The translations under genes and the position numbers were made by a program. Below the pieces are notes generated by a model. It worked only from the letters and a program-made list of their open reading frames with translations. It did no database searches and had not been told where the DNA came from. From Burkholderiales bacterium (GTDB lineage Bacteria > Pseudomonadota > Gammaproteobacteria > Burkholderiales > SG8-41): a stretch of 64,000 nucleotides of DNA. Where the stretch lies: assembly GCA_036262035.1 (NCBI GenBank), contig DATAJS010000029.1, forward strand, positions 1-64,000, given 5' to 3'. Shown in pieces: positions 1 to 7,489 of the stretch; position 1 is the stretch's first letter; each line of letters opens with the position of its first letter.

Positions 1-140
1 GTCCGACGACCGGTGCGGTTCACGCGCACGCGAAACGGCGCGCCCGGCGCTCCAGAATTGGTGTCCACTATCTTCATGGTGGACACCATCTTTAGCGCTG
101 ATGCATTACCCTCTCAAGAGGGTGCTGGCCGGACGCTTAC
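1..140. other. Left flank of the 127-bp inverted repeat, no gene seen
   Basis: The first 50 bases are GC-rich. The rest is of mixed composition and includes a 10-bp inverted repeat (59-88) and a small hairpin near 109-124. I see no convincing coding sequence, and no match to the tRNA-Gly fragment at 20.8 kb that would mark the left end of the island. It may be the edge of another inserted element. Confidence 0.4.
59..88. repeat. 10-bp inverted repeat with a 10-nt loop
   Basis: TGGTGTCCAC (59-68) is followed after 10 nt by its exact complement GTGGACACCA (79-88). A structure like this can be an operator, a terminator stem without a T-run, or the subterminal part of an insertion sequence. No transposase gene is next to it in the window, so its role is unknown. 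Confidence 0.5.
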
Positions 141-267
141 GAAGAACAGCGCTGGATCGACGGTTCACCAGCACAAAAAAATGGCCCGGTTCAAAACCGG
201 GCCATTTAACCGCCTGAATCCTGCGACGAACGGTGCCTACACGCTTAGCTTAGAGAGCTATGAGTGT
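141..267 (-). repeat. Left copy of a perfect 127-bp inverted repeat
   Basis: Read base by base, 141-267 is the exact reverse complement of 19612-19738; identity stops abruptly on both sides. The copy contains an intrinsic terminator (175-207) facing out of the island, downstream of the minus-strand HEPN operon. The two copies enclose 19.3 kb holding the integrase, the replication gene and the cargo. Such a pair could act as element ends, support inversion by homologous recombination, or be a duplicated small-RNA/terminator module. Confidence 0.9.
175..207 (-). terminator. Intrinsic terminator after the HEPN operon
   Basis: On the minus strand a GC-rich stem (AAATGGCCCGGTT pairing with AACCGGGCCATTT) is followed by seven T. 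It lies about 145 bases beyond the HEPN stop codon and is identical to the terminator at 19672-19704. Confidence 0.85.
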
Positions 268-352
268 GGATCGTCGTTGTGCGAAGGGAGCGTTACGTGG
301 GCGTTCACGCAGGAACAAACTCTTCAGTCAATAAGCCTATGATGGGGAGCGC

Positions 353-1126
353 TCATTGCGTTATGCGCAAGGTCTGGATAACTGCGGCGTCGATGTTCTT
401 CGCTACATCGGAAAACGCGCCGAGTGTGCGGAGCACAAACTTCCAGGTCAGAGGAAACGGTTGACCGAGCGATAAATCGTTGCGGCCGGTCTTCGCCACA
501 AATGGCCGATCAATCTTTCCATCTCTGTGCACGATCAGATGCCGCACCTCAATAGCCTCGAATACGATCGCAAAGCTTGCGGCTTTATGGTCGATGCTAA
601 TCCCAAACTGCTTGCGTAAGAACTCGACAACGCTGCCCAACCCACCCAACGAAAGTTCGCGAACTTTCATCTCTATCCGCCGCGCGACCGCTTCGTCGAT
701 GCTGCCGCACTCCTGTAGCTCCCTTATTGAAATCTGAGAATCGCTGAGTGCTCCAGGATGCGACCGCAAGCATCGCTCAACAATCTGCGACAGGTACGAT
801 TCGAAAGCGTCTGTTTGACGAGTGACGAACGTCTCAAGGCAGAATCGCTCGAGTATTCCACCCTCGTCGAATGAAACGCTTGTCCCGGCGATCTTCGTTG
901 CGACCGCTTGAAGCTCGACTTGGATGTGTTCCGGAAGCTGGGGCCAAAGGTCCTTTGCTTGCTCGGCGAGCGCCGGTAGCTCCGGAAGCATCGCAGCAAT
1001 TGTCGGCATGGCGTTCTGAAGCTCCTTTACAAACTTCAGCACCGTCATTCCTATGGTCTGTTGCGACAGAAAGACGTAACACTCGAGCGTGCCGGCAATC
1101 AGAGGGGCATCAGCCTTACTGCTCAT
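353..1126 (-). CDS. HEPN-domain protein, probable ribonuclease
   Basis: A 257-aa mostly helical protein. Near the C-terminus it has R195-H-L-I-V-H200, the R-x4-H signature of HEPN nucleases, followed by R-D-G-K-I-D as in RiboL-PSP/abortive-infection HEPN proteins. An upstream helix with A-F-E-S-Y-L (107-112) fits the rest of the fold. By family knowledge such proteins cleave RNA during phage infection or as toxins. It is the last gene of a minus-strand set with PD-(D/E)XK (21-bp gap) and GIY-YIG genes and is followed by a terminator. The nuclease role is inferred from the motif; the target is unknown. Confidence 0.7.
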   Translation of the reverse strand: MSSKADAPLIAGTLECYVFLSQQTIGMTVLKFVKELQNAMPTIAAMLPELPALAEQAKDLWPQLPEHIQVELQAVATKIAGTSVSFDEGGILERFCLETFVTRQTDAFESYLSQIVERCLRSHPGALSDSQISIRELQECGSIDEAVARRIEMKVRELSLGGLGSVVEFLRKQFGISIDHKAASFAIVFEAIEVRHLIVHRDGKIDRPFVAKTGRNDLSLGQPFPLTWKFVLRTLGAFSDVAKNIDAAVIQTLRITQ

Positions 1127-1147
1127 AGGCGCAGCTTGAATCAGATG

Positions 1148-2245
1148 TCAGGTGAAGAACGGCGCATCCGACAGATCGTCCAACATCTCCGTCAGTGCGT
1201 TTGCCAAGTAGTCGCCGAGCGCCCCGGGGGGCGCCAAGCTTACAGGCGCCTGCTTGCGAATCACAACTTGACGACTTTGAAGATTCAAGGTGTTGCCGTC
1301 CAACCAGCCGCGTTTACTTAGGCTTCTATAGAACTCTCCGTGCGCATTAATGGCCGACGTTCTATCCTCCCAATGGCTTAACGCGACATACAACACGGGA
1401 AGCTCATGACCTGTTACGTCGAGGCCCAACTGCCCCGGGCTGGTCATGTCAAAGTGAAAGCCAAACACTAACAACAGTTTGGCTTTGGGTAGAGATGGCG
1501 AGAAATAATTTATATCGCCATCGTCTAATTCACTTGTCAGCCATTTGCCCTCGAGCTTCTTCCTGTCGTCAAAAAATTTGTGGATCTTGCTTCGCTCCCA
1601 TGCCTGATCCAATATCTCCCAGTACGTCGCTCTCGCTTGAGCGTGGATAACGCCTGCCAACAGTTCTGCAATGGTGATTTGAAAAGTCATCTTCATCTCG
1701 CGCATGTATACGCTTAACTCTCTGAGTAACGGATTTGCCGTCTCGATACCCTGGAGAGACATTATGAAGGCATAAATCTCATACCAACGTAGCTGGCGAA
1801 ACTGCACGCCGTGCCCGAGCGTGATCTCCTTCTTGCCCTCTGGATGCTTCGTTACGTAGACCAGCATCTTGGAGTCTGCCGCAACATGCTCTTCGAGCAG
1901 CTTGCTGTACCGATTCAGTTGCTCGTCGCCCTCGGTTGACTCAAGCTTGCTCTCTATGAAAATGCAGTGCCGCTTCTGTGCCAAGCAATGAGCAGTTATC
2001 ACGATGTCCGGTCGCTCTGCGGCCAACACGCCCGGCAAGGCAAAGCGCTGTTGCGTAACAATTGCTGCATCGAGAACGTTCAGCCCTGTAATGAACTTGA
2101 CGAATGCGCCAAGGAGGCTTCGATCGCGCTCCAGCACTGCGACAAACACTTCGGTAAAAAAGTCTTCCTCCGGATTACGGCCTAAGCTAGGCCGGTACCG
2201 TTGCAGCCGATTGAATATGCTCGGCAACAGCCCAGTTGAGACCAT
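1148..2245 (-). CDS. PD-(D/E)XK nuclease-family protein
   Basis: A 365-aa protein. The N-terminal part carries the PD-(D/E)XK core: an acidic helix (N-P-E-E-D-F-F, 24-30), P79-D80-I, then I-F-I-E98-S-K100 after a beta strand, and E-Q-L-N-R-Y (108-113) as the supporting helix. The C-terminal 200 residues are not recognised and may bind DNA or a partner. Proteins of this type are common in defence islands as effectors that cut DNA. It starts 6 bp after the GIY-YIG gene ends, so the two are almost certainly co-transcribed. Confidence 0.7.
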   Translation of the reverse strand: MVSTGLLPSIFNRLQRYRPSLGRNPEEDFFTEVFVAVLERDRSLLGAFVKFITGLNVLDAAIVTQQRFALPGVLAAERPDIVITAHCLAQKRHCIFIESKLESTEGDEQLNRYSKLLEEHVAADSKMLVYVTKHPEGKKEITLGHGVQFRQLRWYEIYAFIMSLQGIETANPLLRELSVYMREMKMTFQITIAELLAGVIHAQARATYWEILDQAWERSKIHKFFDDRKKLEGKWLTSELDDGDINYFSPSLPKAKLLLVFGFHFDMTSPGQLGLDVTGHELPVLYVALSHWEDRTSAINAHGEFYRSLSKRGWLDGNTLNLQSRQVVIRKQAPVSLAPPGALGDYLANALTEMLDDLSDAPFFT

Positions 2246-2251
2246 AAATGC

Positions 2252-2764
2252 CTAGAGCAGATTGCTAATCAGGGCGTCATCGCAGAAGTCACGGTGGGGT
2301 TTGCCTGCGTTTAGTTCGGGCTGCAGGTAGCGACGAAGGATCGTTTCCAATTTGCAGATGCGTGCTCTCTGAGCGGCGGCGTCAGCAGCAGGCACGATAT
2401 CAAGGCCGATGAGGATCAAGTATTGATCGAATGCGTGGGCAAGAGCGTCTGCGTAGATACCGCGGAAACGCTCTTGCCCATTGAACTTCCTCGTGAAGTT
2501 GTTCATCCAAGACAACGGACGCGGATCGAAGTGCATCGGGATGCGCTCAGCAAAACTGCGGCTGGATGCCTTGCCGACGTATAACGGGGTTCCGCCTTGC
2601 GCCGCGTTACAAAACACGTACACACCAGACGGTTTGCTTGCTGTCGATGCAAAGTCTCGCAGCCTGACATCGCCGACGCGCGGTTTCTGCGTGTTCAAGA
2701 TGGCCGTTTTTAACTCAGAGAGAGGACCATTCAGATAGCGGTCGAGCGGTAAAACTGGCAGCAT
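2252..2764 (-). CDS. GIY-YIG nuclease-family protein
   Basis: A 170-aa single-domain protein. It shows the two core strands as G47-V-Y49 and L61-Y-V-G-K65, arginines at 69 and 74 in the next helix, the catalytic glutamate in K-L-E140-T-I-L, and the terminal P-E-L-N (149-152) motif. This is a complete GIY-YIG set. The start is supported by an AGGAG ribosome-binding site 5-6 bases upstream of ATG. It heads the three-gene nuclease cassette GIY-YIG, PD-(D/E)XK, HEPN. Stand-alone GIY-YIG proteins of this size are seen in mobile elements as homing or defence nucleases; which applies here is unknown. Confidence 0.75.
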   Translation of the reverse strand: MLPVLPLDRYLNGPLSELKTAILNTQKPRVGDVRLRDFASTASKPSGVYVFCNAAQGGTPLYVGKASSRSFAERIPMHFDPRPLSWMNNFTRKFNGQERFRGIYADALAHAFDQYLILIGLDIVPAADAAAQRARICKLETILRRYLQPELNAGKPHRDFCDDALISNLL

Positions 2765-2917
2765 CGTTGCTCCTGAGATACGCCACTACTTAGACGATGT
2801 ATTGGCCCGCTGCCTTCAGCGCCCAACACTTGATATTAGCCGACGACAATGTTGCCCTCCGCTACGCGGAACGACTGCGACAGGCCCTGCGCGACGCGGA
2901 TTAGTAATCTGTCTGCC

Positions 2918-3736
2918 TCAGGTCTCGATGCTCGTCGCCGCGGCCGGCAGTAGAGACGTGAGGAACTCAGCGAGGCCCTCTTTCGGGTCATCGCGGTCTG
3001 ACACGATGGGCTGGATATTCCGACTTTCCAGCACGCGCTGCTGAACAGGGTTCGGCCGTGTTAGAAAAATGTACGATTTCGGCCGAGCTTCCTCGGAACC
3101 GACCGAAGTCCACTGGCGATTGAGCCGATACAGCATATACCGCATGTTTATGTCGGACAGGCTATAGCCGATATAGAGTACGCTGCGGCCTAACAAGTCG
3201 GCTCGGAGCTTGATATCGAGCGGCGACTCAAAGTCCATGCGAGAGAAGTAGCTAGACTCGCTTAGGACAATCGATGACTGATCTTCTACATCACCGTGGA
3301 ACTTGACGATTTGTGTAGTATTCCCATGGCCTTTAGCAATGTCCCCGACATTTGCGATCTTGATATATGGTTTGCCTCGCGCGGCGTGGGCGCGCTCCAA
3401 CCATTGGTCATAGTTGGTGGTGTAGATCACGGGAAAATCTAAATCTACAATCGCGTCGTGAATCCGTGACGACCGGATATCAATTGTTTTCGCGTGCCAC
3501 GTCCGCTCCATCCATCGCTGGAGTGGGGCGATCGCGCCTTTTTCGAGCACATAATATTCGGCAAGGGCAAGATAATCGCCATGCGTAGCAAACAGTTCTG
3601 CATCGTAACCAAGATCCTCGGCGACATACGAGACTAGTTGCGCGAAGTCGGGCAAGCCGAGGCATCTTGAAACGCCGGCTCCCACGAACAGAAGCGTTCG
3701 ACGAGAACGGACTGCTTCAATTAGCTCCGCATTCAT
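2918..3736 (-). CDS. SIR2-domain protein, probable NADase effector
   Basis: A 272-aa SIR2-fold protein. It has the NAD-binding G19-A-G-V-S23, T-T-N-Y-D (106-110), the catalytic-histidine motif F-H147-G-D (146-149), and G-Y-S-L-S-D-I-N (190-197), all typical of defence SIR2 proteins that hydrolyse NAD+. No sirtuin zinc cysteines are seen, so protein deacetylation is unlikely. Its ATG directly follows the stop codon of the HAM1-like gene, indicating translational coupling and probably a complex. In Kongming-type systems, as I remember them, a SIR2 protein partners a HAM1 protein and is switched on by a modified nucleotide. Family assignment is firm; the effector role is inferred. Confidence 0.85.
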   Translation of the reverse strand: MNAELIEAVRSRRTLLFVGAGVSRCLGLPDFAQLVSYVAEDLGYDAELFATHGDYLALAEYYVLEKGAIAPLQRWMERTWHAKTIDIRSSRIHDAIVDLDFPVIYTTNYDQWLERAHAARGKPYIKIANVGDIAKGHGNTTQIVKFHGDVEDQSSIVLSESSYFSRMDFESPLDIKLRADLLGRSVLYIGYSLSDINMRYMLYRLNRQWTSVGSEEARPKSYIFLTRPNPVQQRVLESRNIQPIVSDRDDPKEGLAEFLTSLLPAAATSIET

Positions 3737-4297
3737 TTAACAATGCTGCCGCAAGAAATTCGCGAATTGATCCAAGGCAATACGCCGCATCGAAATCTCG
3801 TTCTTTTTTGCCCCAAGTTCAGCAAATGTCTTATCAAAGCCATACGGCTGAAATACGCAGTCCCACTGAAAATCACGCGGCCCTCGCGGTTCTGGTGTGA
3901 TGCGGCCAGCGATTTCGCCGACAAAACTAAAGAACCGCCGAGCATCGGTGTACCCAATCACCGTCCTCGCTACTACTGCGCAGTCCGACGATTGTCCGAA
4001 GAGGCAGGCGAAGCGATCCGCGCCAAGGCGATCCCAAAAGATCTGCGTCAATCCTCCTGGCAGCCCGTTTAGATACGCTAAATATAAGCCGGTGTGTTCT
4101 ACGAACAAGGGCCTGCCCACCTTCGCAAACGCTTTGAGAGTCTTGTCCTTCACAAGGCGTGTCGTGTCCTCCGTTTGAAGTTCTTCAACTGTTATGTTTA
4201 GCGCCACGACATCCACGCCGCTGCTAACGAGAATACTGGCGGCTTCGTTCCGTTTGAATTCGTTCTTAGAAACGAACCGGAGTTTCGTATGGATCAC
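3737..4297 (-). CDS. HAM1/RdgB-like nucleotide-binding protein with altered active site
   Basis: A 186-aa ITPA/RdgB-fold protein, closer by eye to eukaryotic ITPA than to bacterial RdgB: S-K-N-E-F-K (10-15), L-N-G-L-P-G-G (77-82), F-Q-W-D-C-V-F-Q-P (143-151), K-N-E (165-167). Two key positions differ from active enzymes. The metal/catalytic Asp of the E-D-(S/T)-G motif is His68 (E67-H-T-G70). The base-recognising S-H-R motif is S169-M170-R171. The housekeeping rdgB at 36.4 kb has D-D-S-G and S-H-R intact. This suggests a nucleotide sensor rather than a pyrophosphatase. It sits between the 5'-nucleotidase (6-bp gap) and the SIR2 gene (no gap). Residual hydrolysis cannot be excluded. Confidence 0.8.
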   Translation of the reverse strand: MIHTKLRFVSKNEFKRNEAASILVSSGVDVVALNITVEELQTEDTTRLVKDKTLKAFAKVGRPLFVEHTGLYLAYLNGLPGGLTQIFWDRLGADRFACLFGQSSDCAVVARTVIGYTDARRFFSFVGEIAGRITPEPRGPRDFQWDCVFQPYGFDKTFAELGAKKNEISMRRIALDQFANFLRQHC

Positions 4298-4303
4298 TCG
4301 CTG

Positions 4304-5344
4304 TCACTCTTCCGATGGGTGCGCGGCCAGGGCGGCTTCGTGTGTATTACTCTCTAAGGCCGCCGGTCCGACGTACGACGGCCTTACGACCTCGGCAGCC
4401 GCTCGCGGATCATTAGTAGCCGCTTTGTTCGCCGCGCCGAAAGGCACGTGGACCATTGGTATATTCCCCGCCGCGGAATGCAAGTGAGTGCGTTGATCAT
4501 CGAAGAAGATGTGCGGCTTTAGCACACTCAGTATCCGGGACTTCTCCATGCCTCCAAGAAAGAAAGTCTCGTCTGCCGAGACGCCCCACTCTTTGAGTGT
4601 CGTTACCACCCGCTCATGACAAGGGGCGTTGCGAGCTGTAACGATCGCGATCCGCAGAATCTTCGGCTTACCTGTAGAACGTAACTCTCGCTCCTCTAAG
4701 CGCTGCATGAACGAGAGCTTTTTGAAAAGCTCGGCGAGCGGGCCAGGATTGTGCGCTAGTGTCATCTTCGCAACTTCGTGCGCCTGAAACTCGTCCAGAT
4801 CGTTGTTCTTCTTGAATACAGCCTCGGCCTCGTCATCGGCGATTACGCCGTCGAAGTCAAAGGCGACGCGTAGCTCGGTGTCAAGGTCATCATCGTAGAC
4901 CTGCGACGGAAGGACGAGTCCAGCAGGGTAATTGGCCTCAATTGCTCTTTGGACATCCTCCTCATTAGCTGTGAGGAATAGCGATGCATTGAAAGCTGGG
5001 AGATATTGATACGGCGACCGGCCGGTGAGAAACGCGGCACGAGTAATAGTTAACCCATAATGTCGAATTGACCTAAACACCCGCAGGCCAGTTTCGGGCG
5101 AGTTTCTCGAAAGCAGTACAACCTCAACCGGCGCTTGCGCCGGCATCGCTTCGTTAATGCTCAAAAACCGGCGAATGAACGGAAATGCGACGCCTTTGGG
5201 AAAGGGGACGTCGATATTCTTTTCCTGATGCTTGCGGTATTCATCCGGTCCCTTCGTCAAGAATATCTGATGAGACTCGGACAAGTCGAACAGCGCGCTG
5301 GACGCAATGCCGATTACGAGCTTGCGTTCTATCGGGAAGGCCAT
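4304..5344 (-). CDS. Cytosolic 5'-nucleotidase-like protein (cN-I type, HAD-like)
   Basis: A 346-aa protein resembling the bacterial members of the cN-I 5'-nucleotidase family. The N-terminal domain has K-L-V-I-G-I-A-S-S-A-L-F-D (8-20) and V-V-L-L-S-R-N-S-P (75-83). The HAD nucleophile loop is D163-F-D165-G-V, followed by I-V-T-A-R-N as motif II and F-F-D-D-Q as motif IV. Such enzymes dephosphorylate nucleoside monophosphates in the cytosol. It lies just upstream of the HAM1-like and SIR2 genes on one minus-strand transcript. A job making, trimming or removing the nucleotide read by the HAM1-like protein is my inference. The last 35 or so residues are low in recognisable motifs. Confidence 0.75.
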   Translation of the reverse strand: MAFPIERKLVIGIASSALFDLSESHQIFLTKGPDEYRKHQEKNIDVPFPKGVAFPFIRRFLSINEAMPAQAPVEVVLLSRNSPETGLRVFRSIRHYGLTITRAAFLTGRSPYQYLPAFNASLFLTANEEDVQRAIEANYPAGLVLPSQVYDDDLDTELRVAFDFDGVIADDEAEAVFKKNNDLDEFQAHEVAKMTLAHNPGPLAELFKKLSFMQRLEERELRSTGKPKILRIAIVTARNAPCHERVVTTLKEWGVSADETFFLGGMEKSRILSVLKPHIFFDDQRTHLHSAAGNIPMVHVPFGAANKAATNDPRAAAEVVRPSYVGPAALESNTHEAALAAHPSEE

Positions 5345-5380
5345 TCGTTGTTGACTTCCTCCGCTGAGTGAGTGTGCTAC

Positions 5381-6019
5381 TTATAGAGCGTCCCACATCA
5401 TGCGCATAATGTCTGCGTTCTCTGCTAGCACCTTCTCGGTCTTTGATCGGCGTCGGCCGATCTGATGCACCATGCCTGAAAACAAGTCAATAAATTCAAT
5501 TTGGGATGGCTGGACATTTATGCCACTCGCTTCCAACGTCAAATGGGCTATCTCGAGCGTCAGCCGCGCGACTTCTTCATTCAACTTCTCATTACGGAGA
5601 TTGATGTAAATCGTGCGCTCCTCACCGTCTTCCAATGCGCGCAACTCGGGGGAAAGGCGCAGCGTCACCCCTCCTAGACAGGAGTGAATGCGGGGGTTGC
5701 TAACCGGTATCAGGTGACGTTTCGCGGCTGCGCTGAGTTCGAAGCGGTCTAAAACGCGGTTATTGTTGAGCCGACGGGAGGGCAACATCAGCCCCTCGAT
5801 GCGGCTCTTAGCGGCAAGAAGCCGACTCGGCTGGTTGCCCGACCTGTAGAAGTCGAGGATTCCGGTGACCGCGGGCTTGTAGTAGGGAGTGCGAAACTTC
5901 TGTGGCTCTCGCTTTGGATACTTGTGCTCTAGCAAGATCCGCCGCTGCTCATGCGCGGGCATTCGGAGCAACTCCGCCGTTGCTTTAACAGTGAGGCTTG
6001 GCAGCGTTGTCGGCGTCAC
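5381..6019 (-). CDS. Conserved protein of unknown function in the HAM1-SIR2 operon
   Basis: About 212 aa when started at GTG 6019, which has a GAGG ribosome-binding site 5 bases upstream and begins just after the 57-aa gene ends. An ATG at 6100 gives 239 aa but overlaps that gene heavily in another frame. The protein is basic near its N-terminus (R-M-P-A-H-E-Q-R-R, then K-Y-P-K-R-E-P-Q-K-F) and more acidic and helical towards the C-terminus. I recognise no domain. It is 36 bp upstream of the 5'-nucleotidase gene on the same strand and may be regulatory or structural for that operon. Confidence 0.6.
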   Translation of the reverse strand: MTPTTLPSLTVKATAELLRMPAHEQRRILLEHKYPKREPQKFRTPYYKPAVTGILDFYRSGNQPSRLLAAKSRIEGLMLPSRRLNNNRVLDRFELSAAAKRHLIPVSNPRIHSCLGGVTLRLSPELRALEDGEERTIYINLRNEKLNEEVARLTLEIAHLTLEASGINVQPSQIEFIDLFSGMVHQIGRRRSKTEKVLAENADIMRMMWDAL

Positions 6020-6026
6020 GGCTACC

Positions 6027-6200
6027 TCACTTTTCGCGGCGGACGCCTTTAAACGGCTTGGGGTCGGCTTTCTGATCCATAAACCGGCCACTGTCGCCAT
6101 CTCGCTTTACCCAGCGGTCGTTTTGAGGGTTGTGCACTTGAGAACGGTTCTTAACCGCCCCGACTCGATGCCCGTCGCCTGCAGGAGGATTCTTTGCCAT
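6027..6200 (-). CDS. 57-aa conserved small basic protein
   Basis: A short ORF: ATG at 6200 preceded by AAGGAG at good spacing, stop at 6027. The protein has G-A-V-K-N-R-S-Q (14-21), N-P-Q-N-D-R-W (24-30), S-G-R-F-M-D (37-42) and ends F-K-G-V-R-R-E-K. From memory, this pattern recurs in hypothetical small proteins of many proteobacterial genomes and mobile elements. It is probably the first gene of the minus-strand operon that includes the 5'-nucleotidase, HAM1-like and SIR2 genes. Function unknown. Confidence 0.7.
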   Translation of the reverse strand: MAKNPPAGDGHRVGAVKNRSQVHNPQNDRWVKRDGDSGRFMDQKADPKPFKGVRREK

Positions 6201-6211
6201 GCAAAACTCCT

Positions 6212-6222
6212 TGTACGGTACA
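6212..6222. promoter_or_regulatory. 11-bp palindrome upstream of the small-protein gene
   Basis: TGTACGGTACA is a perfect palindrome about a central G, lying 12 bases upstream of ATG 6200. It sits where an operator for the divergent XRE regulator would be expected. Binding is inferred. Confidence 0.35.
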
Positions 6223-6302
6223 GTGTTAGGTGGTACCTTCCCTTGGAGCCGCCGTCACGGCGCAGAAGGTTGCCGTCGCGCCCTCCGGTTTCCGGATCAT
6301 AT

Positions 6303-6322
6303 TTTACAGGCGTTTTTGTAAA
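6303..6322. promoter_or_regulatory. TTTACA-N8-TGTAAA inverted repeat upstream of the XRE-ImmA gene
   Basis: Half-sites TTTACA (6303-6308) and TGTAAA (6317-6322) are inverted with an 8-nt spacer, 14 bases upstream of ATG 6337. The spacing fits a dimeric HTH regulator, possibly autoregulation by the XRE-ImmA protein. Confidence 0.4.
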
Positions 6323-6336
6323 CTTCAAGGATCTGG

Positions 6337-7434
6337 ATGGTAGGTGAGCGTATTAAGCTGGCTCGTCGCAAGGCGGGCCTCTCGTTACAAGGTCTGTCCG
6401 ACCGCCTAGGAGGCTCGCCCACGCCTCAGGCAATCGGCAAGTACGAGCGCGGCGAGACGGTGCCGAGTAGCGTCATGCTGCAGCAGCTTGCCGCCGCATT
6501 AAACGTCTCCGTCAGCTACCTCATGGATGCGCAAGGGGTAGAGCTTTCTGCAGTCGAATTCAGAAAGCACGCTAGCACCACGGCGCGAGAACGTGCACAT
6601 GTTCATACGGTCGTGCTCGATTGGATAGAACGCTATCTGGAGATCGAGTTGGCGCTGGAACTGCCAAGCGCCGACTGGCAGAGGCCACTAGCGGCGCCGA
6701 GGCAGTTGAAGACTATAGATGGTGCTGAAGCTCTCGCTGAGGATGTGCGCGCCACGTGGAACCTCGGCCTAGATCCAATTCCCAGCATGACCGAGCTCCT
6801 AGAGGAAAAGGGGCTCAAAGTGCTCATCCAACCCTTCCCTTTGCGCGTGTCAGGTTTTACATGCATCGTCAAACGACCTCGTAACCAACCAGACGTGCCC
6901 GTCATTGTCGTCAACAGCGCAGTCTCGCTGGAGCGCCGGCGCCTAACGCTCGCACACGAACTGGCTCACCGGCTCATTGAGCCCGACTGCCTGTCAGAGA
7001 AGGATGAGGAAAAGGCGGCGACGATTTTCGCATCGGCTTTTCTCATGCCACGCACCCACTTGAAGGGCGAAGTGGGTGCTCGCCGCAATGCACTGGGATA
7101 TAGCGAGCTCATCGAACTAAAGAGGCGCTATCGCGTAAGTGGCGCCGCGCTGCTCATGCGGTTGCGCCATATTGGCACCATATCTGACGCGACACTGATA
7201 TACGCATTCCAGAGTATTGCAAGGACGTGGCGAACGCAGGAGCCACATGAGCTTGAGCCCCAAGAACAACGAGGCGAGTATGAGAAACCGACTCGGTTCG
7301 ATCGGCTTTGCTACAGAGCCCTGGCAGAAGGGTTGATCTCTCTCACAAAGGCATCGGAGTTGCTGCGACAATCCGTCAGCACAGTGGAACTGGGCCTGCG
7401 TGGACCCTCCGCTAAACCGTCTGGGGCCGGCTAG
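6337..7434 (+). CDS. XRE-family HTH and ImmA/IrrE metallopeptidase fusion
   Basis: A 365-aa two-domain protein. Residues 1-65 are an XRE helix-turn-helix (I-K-L-A-R-R-K-A-G-L-S ... Y-E-R-G-E). The middle carries the zinc protease motif H-E-L-A-H (about 207-211) with a downstream E-E-K-A-A-T-I-F-A-S-A-F-L-M-P helix typical of ImmA/IrrE. These proteins bind operators and cleave a repressor or antitoxin upon DNA damage or other stress, for example to induce ICEs or prophages. It is transcribed divergently from the five-gene HAM1-SIR2 operon across a 136-bp gap containing two palindromes, so it may control that operon or the element's excision. Confidence 0.85.
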   Translation: MVGERIKLARRKAGLSLQGLSDRLGGSPTPQAIGKYERGETVPSSVMLQQLAAALNVSVSYLMDAQGVELSAVEFRKHASTTARERAHVHTVVLDWIERYLEIELALELPSADWQRPLAAPRQLKTIDGAEALAEDVRATWNLGLDPIPSMTELLEEKGLKVLIQPFPLRVSGFTCIVKRPRNQPDVPVIVVNSAVSLERRRLTLAHELAHRLIEPDCLSEKDEEKAATIFASAFLMPRTHLKGEVGARRNALGYSELIELKRRYRVSGAALLMRLRHIGTISDATLIYAFQSIARTWRTQEPHELEPQEQRGEYEKPTRFDRLCYRALAEGLISLTKASELLRQSVSTVELGLRGPSAKPSGAG

Positions 7435-7489
7435 TCCACGACATGTCAACTGTAGGCTTCGCTTTAATGAGGCCTGCCTAGCTTAGCCG

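Noticed and set aside
59-88. Insertion sequence end
   Set aside because: The inverted repeat looks IS-like, but no transposase or target duplication is visible in the window.
13-342. 109-aa plus-strand ORF across the left inverted repeat
   Set aside because: It runs through a strong hairpin, has no ribosome-binding site and its composition is not protein-like.
2797-2904. 35-aa plus-strand ORF with a protein-like end (A-L-R-Y-A-E-R-L-R-Q-A-L-R-D-A-D)
   Set aside because: No ribosome-binding site, lies in the spacer between two minus-strand genes and matches nothing I know; at best a relic.
6107-6328. 73-aa minus-strand ORF upstream of the defence operon
   Set aside because: It overlaps the 57-aa gene with a strong ribosome-binding site and the promoter region; composition is poor.
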